From positions 7,970-71,969 of the forward strand of contig JAVETB010000005.1 in the NCBI GenBank assembly GCA_034006265.1: DNA of 64,000 nucleotides, in the 5' to 3' direction. This document shows, piece after piece, positions 17,485 to 25,768 of the stretch. Numbering within the stretch: position 1 is the stretch's first letter; the number at the start of each line of letters is the position of its first letter. The position numbers and the translations under genes are program-made. Origin of the DNA: Syntrophus sp034006265. Its GTDB lineage: Bacteria > Desulfobacterota > Syntrophia > Syntrophales > Syntrophaceae. The notes beneath the pieces were generated by a model, which saw only the letters and a program-made list of their open reading frames with translations, was not told where the DNA came from and searched no databases.

Positions 17485-18417
17485 CTAAATACTCACGGGA
17501 TAGCCTTGGCGCTTGATTCCGGCCAAAGAGGGGATTCCCCTTCTGCCTCCCATTTCGAGGCTCACCTGCGCCGCCGCCCAGGCGGCGAAATCGAGGCACA
17601 GGCCATAATCCCACGACTGAACAAGACCGAAGATGAATCCGGCGTGAAAGACATCGCCGCAGCCTGTGGTGTCCAGGGCGTTGACGGGATAGGCGGGCTG
17701 GCGGATTACCTTCCCATCGCAGAGGGCGGCATACCCGGCGGCTCCCAGGGTGACGGCGGCCAGGCGGGGTCCCTGTTCCAAAAGAAGGGCACAGGCGGCC
17801 AGGGGGTCCCGGTTTCCCACCATCTGGCGGGCAAAGGTTTCCGAGGCGATGAAGTAATCGCTCAACCGGGCGAGTTCCAGCATCCCGTCCCGGAGGGTGC
17901 CGGCATCGACGACCACGGGGACTCCTGCCTGGCGTGCGGTGCGGCAGGCCAGGAGGGAGGCGTCGATGAAGAGGCCGTCGGTATGGAGCACGGCGGCCTG
18001 GCGGATCTTGTCCAGGGGGACCTCCTCCGGCTGAAGGGGCCGGCCCGTGGGGCGCTGCCAGAAGATGGTCCGCCGTCCGGCATCGGGTTCCACGGCGATG
18101 AAGGCGAATTGGGAAGCGCCGTTTCGCCGGACCACCATCTCGGACGTATCGATGCCCTCCTCCCGAAGGGAAGCCTCGATGGCCTGCCCGAAGGTGTCGT
18201 CGCCGATCATCCCGGAAAAGACACAGCGCAGCCCCCATCGGGACAGGGCTGCCAGGGCCGTTGCCACCGGCCCGCCGCCCTGGATGACCAGTCCGGAAAA
18301 TTCGCATTTGGCATCGGGAGCCGGATAATCATGGATGCGACCGAGATAGTCCAGGGAACACTGCCCTAGGCCGAGGATCATGGGGCCTGAAGAGGTAACT
18401 TTCCGTTCCGCGGTCAT
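17485..18417 (-). CDS. PfkB/ribokinase family sugar kinase
   Basis: 310 aa. The N-terminal MILGLGQCSLDYLGRI and VIQGGGPVATALAALSRWG correspond to the substrate-binding half of PfkB kinases. The C-terminal signature is NALDTTGCGDVFHAGFIFGL, where the Asp is the catalytic base and GCGD forms the anion hole (usual form GAGD). The lid region YPAPDAKCEF is short. Substrate unknown: ribose, fructose-like and nucleoside kinases share this layout. It is transcribed away from folD, with a 321-bp shared upstream region. Confidence 0.9.
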   Translation of the reverse strand: MTAERKVTSSGPMILGLGQCSLDYLGRIHDYPAPDAKCEFSGLVIQGGGPVATALAALSRWGLRCVFSGMIGDDTFGQAIEASLREEGIDTSEMVVRRNGASQFAFIAVEPDAGRRTIFWQRPTGRPLQPEEVPLDKIRQAAVLHTDGLFIDASLLACRTARQAGVPVVVDAGTLRDGMLELARLSDYFIASETFARQMVGNRDPLAACALLLEQGPRLAAVTLGAAGYAALCDGKVIRQPAYPVNALDTTGCGDVFHAGFIFGLVQSWDYGLCLDFAAWAAAQVSLEMGGRRGIPSLAGIKRQGYPVSI

Positions 18418-18499
18418 GAAAAAAAGCCTTAACCCTCCCTTGTTTTCCGTCTTGAATTTCCTGCAATCGAAACATGATAAAATTTCCGGATTGACGGGA

Positions 18500-18738
18500 A
18501 CTTTACATCAGATCATGAGAAATCTCAATTCTGAGAAGGAAGTGGTTCCCACCGTGGAATCAGGCGCTTCGCCAGTTAGGTCTTGACTCTGAAAAGGTGA
18601 ACTGGTACAGGTTCCACTCTGGATGAAGCATGAAATAATGAAATGTTTCTGAACTTCTGGAGAATTTTGACCGGGGGATCCATCATCAGGGAATCCCGCC
18701 GACATCACGGCGAGATCCAATTGTTTGAAGGAGATGAA
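18500..18738 (+). promoter_or_regulatory. Possible structured 5' leader of folD
   Basis: The 321 bases between the PfkB gene and folD contain nested complementary segments: GTGGAA at about 18553 with TTCCAC at about 18613, and inside them CCAGTT (about 18572) with AACTGG (about 18600). Closer to folD, GGATC/GATCC encloses CGCCG/CGGCG (about 18677-18715). Genes of folate one-carbon metabolism are often under riboswitches, but the conserved cores of the ZTP and THF classes known to me were not found here. A weak candidate for an RNA regulator. Confidence 0.3.
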
Positions 18739-19620
18739 ATGGCGGCAAAAATCATTCGCGGCAGTGAGATCGCCCAGCAGATCCGCGAGGATTTGAAGAG
18801 GGAGACCGACCTCTTAAAGGAAAGGGGGGTCGTGCCCGGGCTGGTCACCATCCTTGTGGGCCAGAATCCCGCCTCCATGAGTTATGTGGCGGGAAAGCAG
18901 AGAACGGCCCATGAACTCGGCTTTCATTCCGTCCAGGACAATCAGCCTGAAACCATATCGGAAGCCCTGCTGCTTGAGAGGATCATTCAGTACAACAGGG
19001 ATCCCCTGATTCATGGGATTCTGGTGCAGCTTCCGCTGCCTCCTTCCATCAGCGAACAGAACATCCTTTACGCCATCGATCCGGGCAAGGATGTTGACGG
19101 GTTCCATCCCTTTAACGTCGGCAAGCTCATGATCGGACAGGCGGATTTTCTCCCCTGCACCCCGGCGGGGATTCAGCAGCTCCTTCTTCGTTCGGGCGTC
19201 CCGATTGACGGAGCGGAGGTCGTTGTTGTGGGACGGTCGAATATTGTCGGCAAACCCATTGCCAATATGCTTCTTCAGAAGGGGGATGGGGCAAATGCCA
19301 CGGTGACGGTCTGCCACACCGGAACACGGGACATCGGATTCCACACCCGCCGGGCGGATATTCTCATCGCGGCCGTTGGAAGGCCGATGGCCATTACCGC
19401 CGACATGGTCAAGCAGGGGGCCGTCGTCATCGATGTGGGTGTGAACCGGCTGGGCTTTACCCCGGAAGGTAAAGCGAAGCTTTGCGGGGATGTGGATTAT
19501 GAAGCCGTGCGGCAGAAGGCGGGAGCGATCACTCCTGTCCCCGGCGGGGTCGGCCCGATGACGATCACGATGCTGATGGTCAATACGGTCAAAGCGGCCA
19601 GGATGGCAGCCGGTCTTTAA
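18739..19620 (+). CDS. folD: Bifunctional methylene-THF dehydrogenase / methenyl-THF cyclohydrolase
   Basis: Interconverts methylene-, methenyl- and 10-formyl-THF in the cytoplasm, using NAD(P). 293 aa from ATG 18739 (GAAGGAGATGAA upstream). Motifs: SYVAGKQRTAHELGF with the cyclohydrolase Lys, ILVQLPLPPSISEQ, DVDGFHPFNVGKL, the nucleotide-binding VVVGRSNIVGKPIANML and the C-terminal TPVPGGVGPMTITML. All FolD signatures are intact. metF follows after 23 bases, so the two form an operon for the methyl branch of the Wood-Ljungdahl pathway or its reverse. Confidence 0.97.
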   Translation: MAAKIIRGSEIAQQIREDLKRETDLLKERGVVPGLVTILVGQNPASMSYVAGKQRTAHELGFHSVQDNQPETISEALLLERIIQYNRDPLIHGILVQLPLPPSISEQNILYAIDPGKDVDGFHPFNVGKLMIGQADFLPCTPAGIQQLLLRSGVPIDGAEVVVVGRSNIVGKPIANMLLQKGDGANATVTVCHTGTRDIGFHTRRADILIAAVGRPMAITADMVKQGAVVIDVGVNRLGFTPEGKAKLCGDVDYEAVRQKAGAITPVPGGVGPMTITMLMVNTVKAARMAAGL

Positions 19621-19643
19621 AAAAAGGACTGCGGGGGCATGAT

Positions 19644-21203
19644 TTGGAGAATCTTTTTGAGGCATCCCTGAAGGATCCAGCGGTCATGACGGTCACCTGG
19701 GAGCTCGTGCCGGGCCGGGGAGCCAGGGAAAAGGCCCAGGACTCCGTCCTCCTTGAAGCAGAGAAGGCGGCTCGGGGAGGAAAGATCCACGCCGTATCCT
19801 TAACGGACAATCCCGGGGGCCAGCCGGCCCTGATGGCGGATGCCCTTGCCGTTGAAATCAAGGCGCTGGGTATCGAACCCCTTGTCCATTTTACATGCAA
19901 GGACAAAAACCGCAGCCAGATCGAAAGCCAGCTGTACGCGCTGGAACGGTGGGGGATCCGCAATCTCATCGTGATGTCAGGCGATTACCCTGTATCCGGA
20001 TTTCAGGGACGCCCTCAACCGGTCTTCGATCTTGATCCCACCCATGTTCTGGAGCTGATCCGGGAACTGAACGGCGGACTGAAATACCCCCTGCCGAAGG
20101 GAACGGGAGAGCTTCAACCCGGCCATTTCTTTGCCGGGGCTGCCGTGTCCCCCTTCAAGCACACCGAAGCGGAGCTTCTCGGCCAATATTACAAGCTGAA
20201 AAAAAAGATCGACAGCGGAGCTTCCTTTATCGTGACTCAACTGGGCTACGATGTCCGCAAGTTTCATGAGCTTCTGCTCTATATGAAACGGCGGGAGATC
20301 GACGTTCCCGTTCTGGGAAACATCTTCCTGCTGTCCTATCCCGTTGCCCGGCTGATGAGGGAAAACCGGCTGCCTGGGTGTGTCGTTCCGGACGATCTGC
20401 TGGCGCAGCTGGATCGGGAGCGGTTCCTGCCTGACAAGGGTCTGGAGGCGCGGCTGTCCAGGGGCGCAAAAATGTATGCCCTGCTCAAGGGGCTGGGGTT
20501 CAGCGGAGTCCATGTCGGCGGCCATCTGGTCACCTGTGAGCAGGTGGAGGCCGTCATTGAAAAAGGGGAAGAGCTCAGCGCCTCGTGGGAAAGCCTGATT
20601 CCTGAATTTCAGTATTCCACGCCCGGCGCATTTTACTATTTCAGGAAAAACCCCTACGGCCAGCTCAATGACCTTATCCCGGAGAGCCGGCAGGGCAACC
20701 GCTCCAGCCTTTCGGAAAGAGGGCTGTACGGCATCTCCCGATTCTTTCACAACCTGCTCTTCGAACCGGGAACAAAAGGGTTTGTCCTGATGCGCAGCCT
20801 GGCCGTGAAGCTGAAAGGCTCCCGGCTGGAAGGCCTTCTGCACAAGCTGGAGCATCTGCTGAAAACCCTTCTGTACGATTGCCGTGACTGCGGAGACTGC
20901 GCCCTGGCGGATGTAGCTTTTCTCTGCCCCATGTCTCAGTGCCCGAAACAGCAGCGCAACGGCCCCTGCGGGGGAAGTTACCAGGGCTGGTGCGAAGTCT
21001 ATCCCGGCCGGCGTCTTTGTGTTTATGTGAGGGCCTATGACCGGCTGAGAGGCAGCCGACAGGAAAGCCGGCTTGAGGAAATTCCGGTACCGCCCTGCAA
21101 CTGGGACCTCAATTTCTCTTCCGGCTGGCTGAATTTCTTTCTGGGAAAGGACCACACGGCGAAGCGACTGGGCATTGAAGAGCCTTCCGACCAATCCCGC
21201 TGA
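19644..21203 (+). CDS. metF: Methylenetetrahydrofolate reductase with MetV-type C-terminal domain
   Basis: 519 aa. The N-terminal ~300 residues are a MetF TIM barrel (VTWELVPGRGAREK, HAVSLTDNPGGQPAL, LVHFTCKDKNRSQIES, NLIVMSGDYP, FIVTQLGYDVRKF). The C-terminal ~120 residues are a Cys-rich domain: CRDCGDC, CPMSQCPKQQRNGPCGGSYQGWCEV, which corresponds to the DUF5981/MetV module that in acetogens binds iron-sulfur clusters and is often a separate protein. Here both are in one chain. It reduces methylene-THF to methyl-THF or the reverse, probably with electrons passed through the extra domain. Start TTG 19644, 23 bases after folD. Confidence 0.92.
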   Translation: MENLFEASLKDPAVMTVTWELVPGRGAREKAQDSVLLEAEKAARGGKIHAVSLTDNPGGQPALMADALAVEIKALGIEPLVHFTCKDKNRSQIESQLYALERWGIRNLIVMSGDYPVSGFQGRPQPVFDLDPTHVLELIRELNGGLKYPLPKGTGELQPGHFFAGAAVSPFKHTEAELLGQYYKLKKKIDSGASFIVTQLGYDVRKFHELLLYMKRREIDVPVLGNIFLLSYPVARLMRENRLPGCVVPDDLLAQLDRERFLPDKGLEARLSRGAKMYALLKGLGFSGVHVGGHLVTCEQVEAVIEKGEELSASWESLIPEFQYSTPGAFYYFRKNPYGQLNDLIPESRQGNRSSLSERGLYGISRFFHNLLFEPGTKGFVLMRSLAVKLKGSRLEGLLHKLEHLLKTLLYDCRDCGDCALADVAFLCPMSQCPKQQRNGPCGGSYQGWCEVYPGRRLCVYVRAYDRLRGSRQESRLEEIPVPPCNWDLNFSSGWLNFFLGKDHTAKRLGIEEPSDQSR

Positions 21204-21233
21204 CTGCGGTTTTTGGGCCGGAGGATGAGGATT

Positions 21234-21270
21234 CGCCGGGGGCGCAACATCGAGGCAGCGCTCCCCGGCG
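21234..21270. terminator. GC-rich hairpin between convergent metF and CMD genes
   Basis: CGCCGGGG (21234-21241) and CCCCGGCG (21263-21270) can pair around a 21-base loop, directly between two converging gene ends (21203 and 21280). There is no T-run. Probable bidirectional terminator. Confidence 0.4.
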
Positions 21271-21279
21271 GAGGGCATC

Positions 21280-21696
21280 CTAGGGGGCGGGGGTGGTTTT
21301 GTCTGACATCGGCCATTCCCCGCGTTCCTTAAGAACTTCCCGGAAGACGTTGAGGGCTTCGTTGACGGCGGGCATTCCCGCGTAGGGGGCCATCTGAAAG
21401 AAGATCTCCGTCAGCTTTCGCGGGTCGCAGCCTACATTCAGGGCGGCGTTGACATGAAGCTTCAGCTCATCCGTCGCCCGGATGGCTCCCAGAATGGCGC
21501 AGGCCGCCATCTGACGCTCCGGGAGGGTCAGTACGGTCCGTGAATAGAGATTCCCCGTAATAAACATGGAAAAATCGTTGGCCAGGTCGCGGTCAAAAGC
21601 CTTCCAGGTGAGGTAGGGCGGATCCATCTTGGCCCCCTTACCAAAGAGCTTTTTTGCCGTTTCCTGCGTTCTGTTCCTGATGGCTTCCTCGTCCAA
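21280..21696 (-). CDS. Carboxymuconolactone decarboxylase (CMD) family protein
   Basis: 138 aa all-helical protein. LPERQMAACAILGAIRATDELKLH is the family core; the usual redox motif ExxxxCxxC-x-H of AhpD is reduced here to a single Cys (MAACAIL) and no CxxC, so peroxidase activity of the AhpD type is unlikely. Other CMD proteins are lactone decarboxylases. The start is probably TTG at 21696 with GGAGAT 10 bases upstream. It lies 56 bases after the HDAC-like gene on the same strand and may belong to its operon. Confidence 0.82.
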   Translation of the reverse strand: MDEEAIRNRTQETAKKLFGKGAKMDPPYLTWKAFDRDLANDFSMFITGNLYSRTVLTLPERQMAACAILGAIRATDELKLHVNAALNVGCDPRKLTEIFFQMAPYAGMPAVNEALNVFREVLKERGEWPMSDKTTPAP

Positions 21697-21752
21697 TGTC
21701 GTTCTTATCTCCTTTCCTGCGGTTTCTTTTCTGATTCGATCCGGTCCTTCTC

Positions 21753-23063
21753 CTATTTGACAAGGAAGAGATCTTTTTCCTTGTCCTGGAGATAAATATA
21801 CTGGAAGCCGTCTTTCCTGGCGGCTTTATCGTAGGCTTCTTCCCCCTCCCGGCGGCATTGCGGGCAGGCCTTCCAGGGAATCAGGACGGCAAAGATGCGA
21901 TGGCCCAGGTCGGAACGGGAATCGATCATGACAAGGCCGCCGCAATCGTGGCATACCCGGACGACCACTTCCTGCTGCTCACGAATACCGTCGGTGTCAT
22001 AGTAAATGCTTTTGTTGCTTCGTATATATTTCTTGTCTCCGACCACCTTCTCCCGGATCTCTTCGCGACGCGACCAGAGTTCATAGATCGCATCCGCCTC
22101 CTGGGCGATATAGCGGGAGATGTCTTCCGACTGCCGAAGGCTGGACGAGCGGTATTCCGGCTCCCGCACGTAGCTGTAATCGAGGCCGGCCATGGCCAGA
22201 ATGATGCCCACATTGACGTAGGGGAGCGCTTTTTCGATGGAATAACCGCCCTCCAGAACGGCGATGTCGGGAGAAAGCATGTCGTTCAAAGTGGCGTAGC
22301 CATGAGCGCTGAAGCGCATGTCCGTGATGGGGTCGGAAAAATGGTTGTCCTGGCCGGCGGAATTGATCACCAGATCCGGTTTGAATTCGGCCAGGATGGG
22401 CAGAATGGCCTCCTTCATGATGTAAAGGAACCCTTCATCGGAGGTTCGCGGCGGCAGGGGAATGTTCAGGGTGGTTCCCAGGGCGTTGGGGCCGCCGAAT
22501 TCTTCGTGGAAGCCCGACCCGGGATAAAGGGTCCGGCCATCCTGGTGGATGGAGATGCACAGCGTGTCCGGATCATTCCAGTAGATGTTCTGGGTGCCGT
22601 CGCCATGATGGCAGTCGGTGTCCACCACGGCGATCCTACGATGGCCGTAATGGTGACGGATGTACTCAATCATGATGGCTTCAATGTTGACGTTGCAGAA
22701 TCCTCTCGCCCCGTGAACGACCAGCATGGCGTGATGCCCCGGTGGACGGACCAGGGCGAAGGCGTTATCCACCTCCTTCTGCATGACCTTCTGTGCCGCG
22801 GTAATCGCCCCGCCTGCGGAAATCAGGTGAGATTCCGTGGTCACGGAGCCGGCGTCGGGAACGCAGAAGTGAACCCGGTTGATATCCGCATAGGAGGCGA
22901 TGGACGGCTTGTACTCGACAATGTTCTCCAGATCGAGGAGGCCTTCTTCAAAAACCTGATCCTGGGTGTAAAGCAGGCGTTCCTCCCTTTCGGGGTGGGT
23001 CGGCGAGATGGCCCAGTCAAAGGCCGGGAAAAAGATCAGCCCCGTTTTCCTTGCTTGTTTCAT
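21753..23063 (-). CDS. Histone-deacetylase-like amidohydrolase with C-terminal zinc ribbon
   Basis: 436 aa. Residues 1-330 form the HDAC/acetylpolyamine amidohydrolase arginase-like fold: RPPGHHA (His110/His111), VVDTDCHHGDGTQ (Asp150 and His152 as zinc ligands), SIHQDG, NSAGQDNHFSDP (Asp239, third zinc ligand) and LEGGYS (Tyr274, transition-state Tyr). All catalytic residues are present. After residue 365 a CHDC...CPQC pair (371-374, 400-403) forms an added zinc ribbon that ordinary AcuC-type proteins lack. The start ATG overlaps the stop of the hydantoinase gene (ATGA), so translation is coupled. Expected to remove acyl groups from an amine; the substrate is unknown. Confidence 0.92.
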   Translation of the reverse strand: MKQARKTGLIFFPAFDWAISPTHPEREERLLYTQDQVFEEGLLDLENIVEYKPSIASYADINRVHFCVPDAGSVTTESHLISAGGAITAAQKVMQKEVDNAFALVRPPGHHAMLVVHGARGFCNVNIEAIMIEYIRHHYGHRRIAVVDTDCHHGDGTQNIYWNDPDTLCISIHQDGRTLYPGSGFHEEFGGPNALGTTLNIPLPPRTSDEGFLYIMKEAILPILAEFKPDLVINSAGQDNHFSDPITDMRFSAHGYATLNDMLSPDIAVLEGGYSIEKALPYVNVGIILAMAGLDYSYVREPEYRSSSLRQSEDISRYIAQEADAIYELWSRREEIREKVVGDKKYIRSNKSIYYDTDGIREQQEVVVRVCHDCGGLVMIDSRSDLGHRIFAVLIPWKACPQCRREGEEAYDKAARKDGFQYIYLQDKEKDLFLVK

Positions 23064-24736
23064 GAGAGTTCTCCTGTGCTAAATCCCGCAATGAGGCCCG
23101 GTTTAACCTGCAGCTTGATGCGGATATTTTTCCCGGCCAGATAAAAATCCCTGACCATGTTGAACTCTTGATCTTCTATGACCTCAATCTCCAGGTCCTC
23201 CTCCCGGGCGCCCAGTCTCAGAGCCCGCTCCTTCAAAAGCTCCCTGCCGACTTCGATGGCATCTCCTTTGGAAAAGCGGGGCGGAAGCTTTTTCGAGATC
23301 CCTTCCTCGCTGATCGTCATGATTCCCCGCTCGGTGTCAGCCAGAATCGTGAGTTCTGCGGTTGTCCGGGCAAGGGCGGCACCGACGGCATTGGCAATTT
23401 CCGGATGCGGCGGGATATGGACGGGACATTCGAGCAGCTGTCCAAGGCGAGTGGACATAGGCTTGGCCGGTCCGCCGATGATGTAAAGGATTTTTGGCGA
23501 AATCCGCTTTCCTTCCAGGAGTTCATGAATGGTATAAACCGGTTTGTTATTGACCTCCTCGATGACGGCGTGGACATGACGCGCAATAATCTGGCAGGAT
23601 TCCTCGAAAATGGATTCGGCGGCCTTCTGCACGGTGCATCCTATGGCATCGGCGACGCCATGCAAGGCCTTTTCGGCCTTGGACGGGTCACCGATGTCGG
23701 TAAGGCCGAGAAGGATCATCGCGTCCGTCGGGGTCGGGAAGGGACCGCCAAAGGCTGCAGCGGGACCTTCGCGCTGCGGCCCGATGAGGAGCTGACCGCC
23801 TTCATAACGCACCCTGCTGTCGCCGCCGATTCCCAGGGGCTTGGAACGCAGGCCCCGGATCAGGGTCTTGTGGCCTTCCATGGTGACCCCGAAGGGTTCC
23901 AGGAGCGGAACGCCATCGGCAAAAAGGGCGATGTCCGTCGTTGTGCCGCCGATGTCCAAGGCGATGGCGTCCTCTCCGCTGTTCTCGGTCATGCTCAGAA
24001 TCCCCATGATGCTTGCCGCCGGCCCGGAAAGGATGGTGTAAACAGGAAATTCAACGGACTGTTCGATGTTGAAGGTGCCGCCGTCGGCCTTCAGAATATA
24101 GATGGGGACGGAAACCCCCATCGTTCTGAAAAAATCAACGACCTGCTTGACAAAGGACGAATATAGCTCCCAGATGGCCTCGTTCAGGTACGTTGTGGCG
24201 ACCCGCCTTGGAAAATTGAGGTGACCGGACATGCGATGGCCGAGAGAGACGTGTTTCATGCCGTCGGAGACGATCTTTTCGATTTGAAGTTCCTGGCTCG
24301 GGTTGCGGGTTGAAAATTTGCCGATGATGCCCGCATGATTCAGCCCCCTCTTCCGGAAATCGTCAGAGATGCGGCTGACGGCAGCGGGATCGATGGGTGC
24401 TGTTTCAATGCCCCGGTGATTGACATAGCCTGAAAGGAAGTGGGTGTTCTCTGAAGTTGAAATGTAGGAGGGCGGGAGGCCGGGGCCGCTGATGACCATG
24501 AGTCCCACGGGATCCACTTTATTCTGCACGATGGCATTGGTGGAAAGGGTCGTGCTGAGCACGATGCGCTGAAGGTTCTCCAGGGGCTCGCCCTTGAGCA
24601 CCTCTGAAGCGATTCCGGAAAGGGACTCCACAACACGTCCGGGATTAGTTGCCACTTTTGCCGTTTTTCTGATTCGGCCGGAATCAATCAGAGCGGCGTC
24701 CGTGTGCGTGCCACCCACGTCAATGCCAAGAATCAT
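23060..24736 (-). CDS. Hydantoinase/oxoprolinase family protein (HyuA-like, short form)
   Basis: 558 aa, shorter than the ~650-700 aa of typical HyuA subunits. The actin-like ATPase fold is evident: phosphate-1 loop ILGIDVGGTHTDAAL at the start, LSTTLSTNAIVQNK, YILKADGGTFN, LSGPAASIMG and the second phosphate loop IALDIGGTTTDIALF at residues 258-272. Family members hydrolyse cyclic amides (hydantoin, 5-oxoproline) or carboxylate ketones with ATP; no HyuB partner is adjacent. First gene of the unit that continues with the overlapping HDAC-like gene. The substrate cannot be deduced. Confidence 0.9.
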   Translation of the reverse strand: MILGIDVGGTHTDAALIDSGRIRKTAKVATNPGRVVESLSGIASEVLKGEPLENLQRIVLSTTLSTNAIVQNKVDPVGLMVISGPGLPPSYISTSENTHFLSGYVNHRGIETAPIDPAAVSRISDDFRKRGLNHAGIIGKFSTRNPSQELQIEKIVSDGMKHVSLGHRMSGHLNFPRRVATTYLNEAIWELYSSFVKQVVDFFRTMGVSVPIYILKADGGTFNIEQSVEFPVYTILSGPAASIMGILSMTENSGEDAIALDIGGTTTDIALFADGVPLLEPFGVTMEGHKTLIRGLRSKPLGIGGDSRVRYEGGQLLIGPQREGPAAAFGGPFPTPTDAMILLGLTDIGDPSKAEKALHGVADAIGCTVQKAAESIFEESCQIIARHVHAVIEEVNNKPVYTIHELLEGKRISPKILYIIGGPAKPMSTRLGQLLECPVHIPPHPEIANAVGAALARTTAELTILADTERGIMTISEEGISKKLPPRFSKGDAIEVGRELLKERALRLGAREEDLEIEVIEDQEFNMVRDFYLAGKNIRIKLQVKPGLIAGFSTGELS

Positions 24737-24798
24737 AAGGGTACCTCGCTCATGTATTCTGAAAAACTGCAGAATTTATATACTGATAATTTTTTGTC

Positions 24799-24826
24799 TT
24801 GACAAGGTAAAAAAAAGGCGTATGTT
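24799..24826 (+). promoter_or_regulatory. Promoter of the lipoprotein pair
   Basis: TTGACA (24799-24804), a 16-bp A-rich spacer and TATGTT (24821-24826), about 70 bases before the first lipoprotein start. It is divergent to the hydantoinase gene. Confidence 0.55.
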
Positions 24827-24894
24827 TCGCTCTCACATGCATTTGAAAGATTAAAAAAAAGTGAGTGTAACTGATTGAAAGGAGGTGACATTCG

Positions 24895-25122
24895 ATGAAG
24901 AAGGTCTTAGCATTTGTTATTTCGGCGGTTTTCTTTACGACGTTGTCCTTTGCAGTCGTAGGTTGCAAGAAAGCAGAGGAGCAGAAGCCTGCGGAAGAGG
25001 TGAAGCAGGAAGAACCTGCACCGGCCCCGGCAGCGCCTCCAGCGCCTGCACCGGCACCTGAAGCAGCTCCTGCCCCGGCACCCGCCCCTGAAGCGGCTCC
25101 GGCACCTGCCCCGGCGAAGTAG
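24895..25122 (+). CDS. Small Pro/Ala-rich lipoprotein, copy 1
   Basis: 75 aa. The signal peptide (MKKVLAFVISAVFFTTLSF) ends in the lipobox AVVGC, followed by KKAEEQKPAEEVK and then an acidic tail of PAPA/PEAAPAPAP repeats. AAAGGAGGTGAC upstream of ATG 24895 is a very strong ribosome-binding site. Such tails are extended and may span or anchor within the peptidoglycan layer, but no function is known. The coding DNA from GACGTTGTCCTTTGCAGTCG onwards is nearly identical to copy 2, which marks a recent tandem duplication. Confidence 0.85.
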   Translation: MKKVLAFVISAVFFTTLSFAVVGCKKAEEQKPAEEVKQEEPAPAPAAPPAPAPAPEAAPAPAPAPEAAPAPAPAK

Positions 25123-25178
25123 CATCATTGAAAAATATATAGCGTGACTAATTTAGTAAAAAGGAGGTGATATCGAAG

Positions 25179-25424
25179 ATGAAGAGGATTTTATCCGTTC
25201 TGTTTTCAGTACTTTTCTTTGCGACGTTGTCCTTTGCAGTCGTAGGTTGCAAGAAGGCAGAGGAACAGAAGCCTGCGGAAGAGGTGAAGAAGGAAGAACC
25301 TGCACCGGCCCCGGCAGAGCCTGCAGCGCCAGCACCGGCCCAGGAAGCAGCCAAGGCACCTGAAGCAGCGCCTGCACCCGCGCCGGCCCCTGAAGCGGCC
25401 CCGGCACCTGCCCCGGCAAAGTAA
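25179..25424 (+). CDS. Small Pro/Ala-rich lipoprotein, copy 2
   Basis: 81 aa from ATG 25179; the alternative GTG 25167 lies within the ribosome-binding site AAGGAGGTG and is rejected. The signal MKRILSVLFSVLFFATLSFAVVGC is followed by KKAEEQKPAEEVKKEEPAPA and a repeat tail slightly longer than that of copy 1 (extra QEAAKAPEAA). A transcript with copy 1 (56-base gap) ends at the strong terminator 25445-25497. The strong ribosome sites suggest high expression. Confidence 0.85.
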   Translation: MKRILSVLFSVLFFATLSFAVVGCKKAEEQKPAEEVKKEEPAPAPAEPAAPAPAQEAAKAPEAAPAPAPAPEAAPAPAPAK

Positions 25425-25444
25425 TTTTATAAGAAGTCATGAAG

Positions 25445-25497
25445 TAAAAAACCAACCGGTTATTTGTCTTAATTCAAATATCCGGTTGGTTTTTTTT
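25445..25497 (+). terminator. Intrinsic terminator of the lipoprotein pair
   Basis: AAAAAACCAACCGG (to 25459) pairs with CCGGTTGGTTTTTT (from 25482); the stem is 8 GC-containing pairs plus an A/T extension, with a loop of about 22 bases and an 8-T tail. Confidence 0.85.
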
Positions 25498-25768
25498 GTA
25501 TTTTTTTTCAGAACGAAATGCCCGCTTTTCCGCCTGCCCTGGTTGACCGCATTTCCTGATTTTCAGGGGGATTCTATCCCCCTGATGGATGAAGACCTTT
25601 CTCTGTATTGAAATCATTTGTAAATTTATTTGATATGGACAACTGTTTCATGTTAGAAATATAAGCAAGACCATCCAGGTGGTGGAGGTGGTTCCTGAAA
25701 AACATTTCGTGCGGGAACCGTTAAACAAAATAGAGTGGATTTCGAAATGAAGGAAAGGAGGAAATGAC

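Noticed and set aside
18540..18625. Possible tRNA-like or ZTP/THF riboswitch before folD
   Set aside because: Complementary segments exist, but no T-loop or D-loop consensus and no conserved riboswitch core were found; kept only as a weak leader structure.
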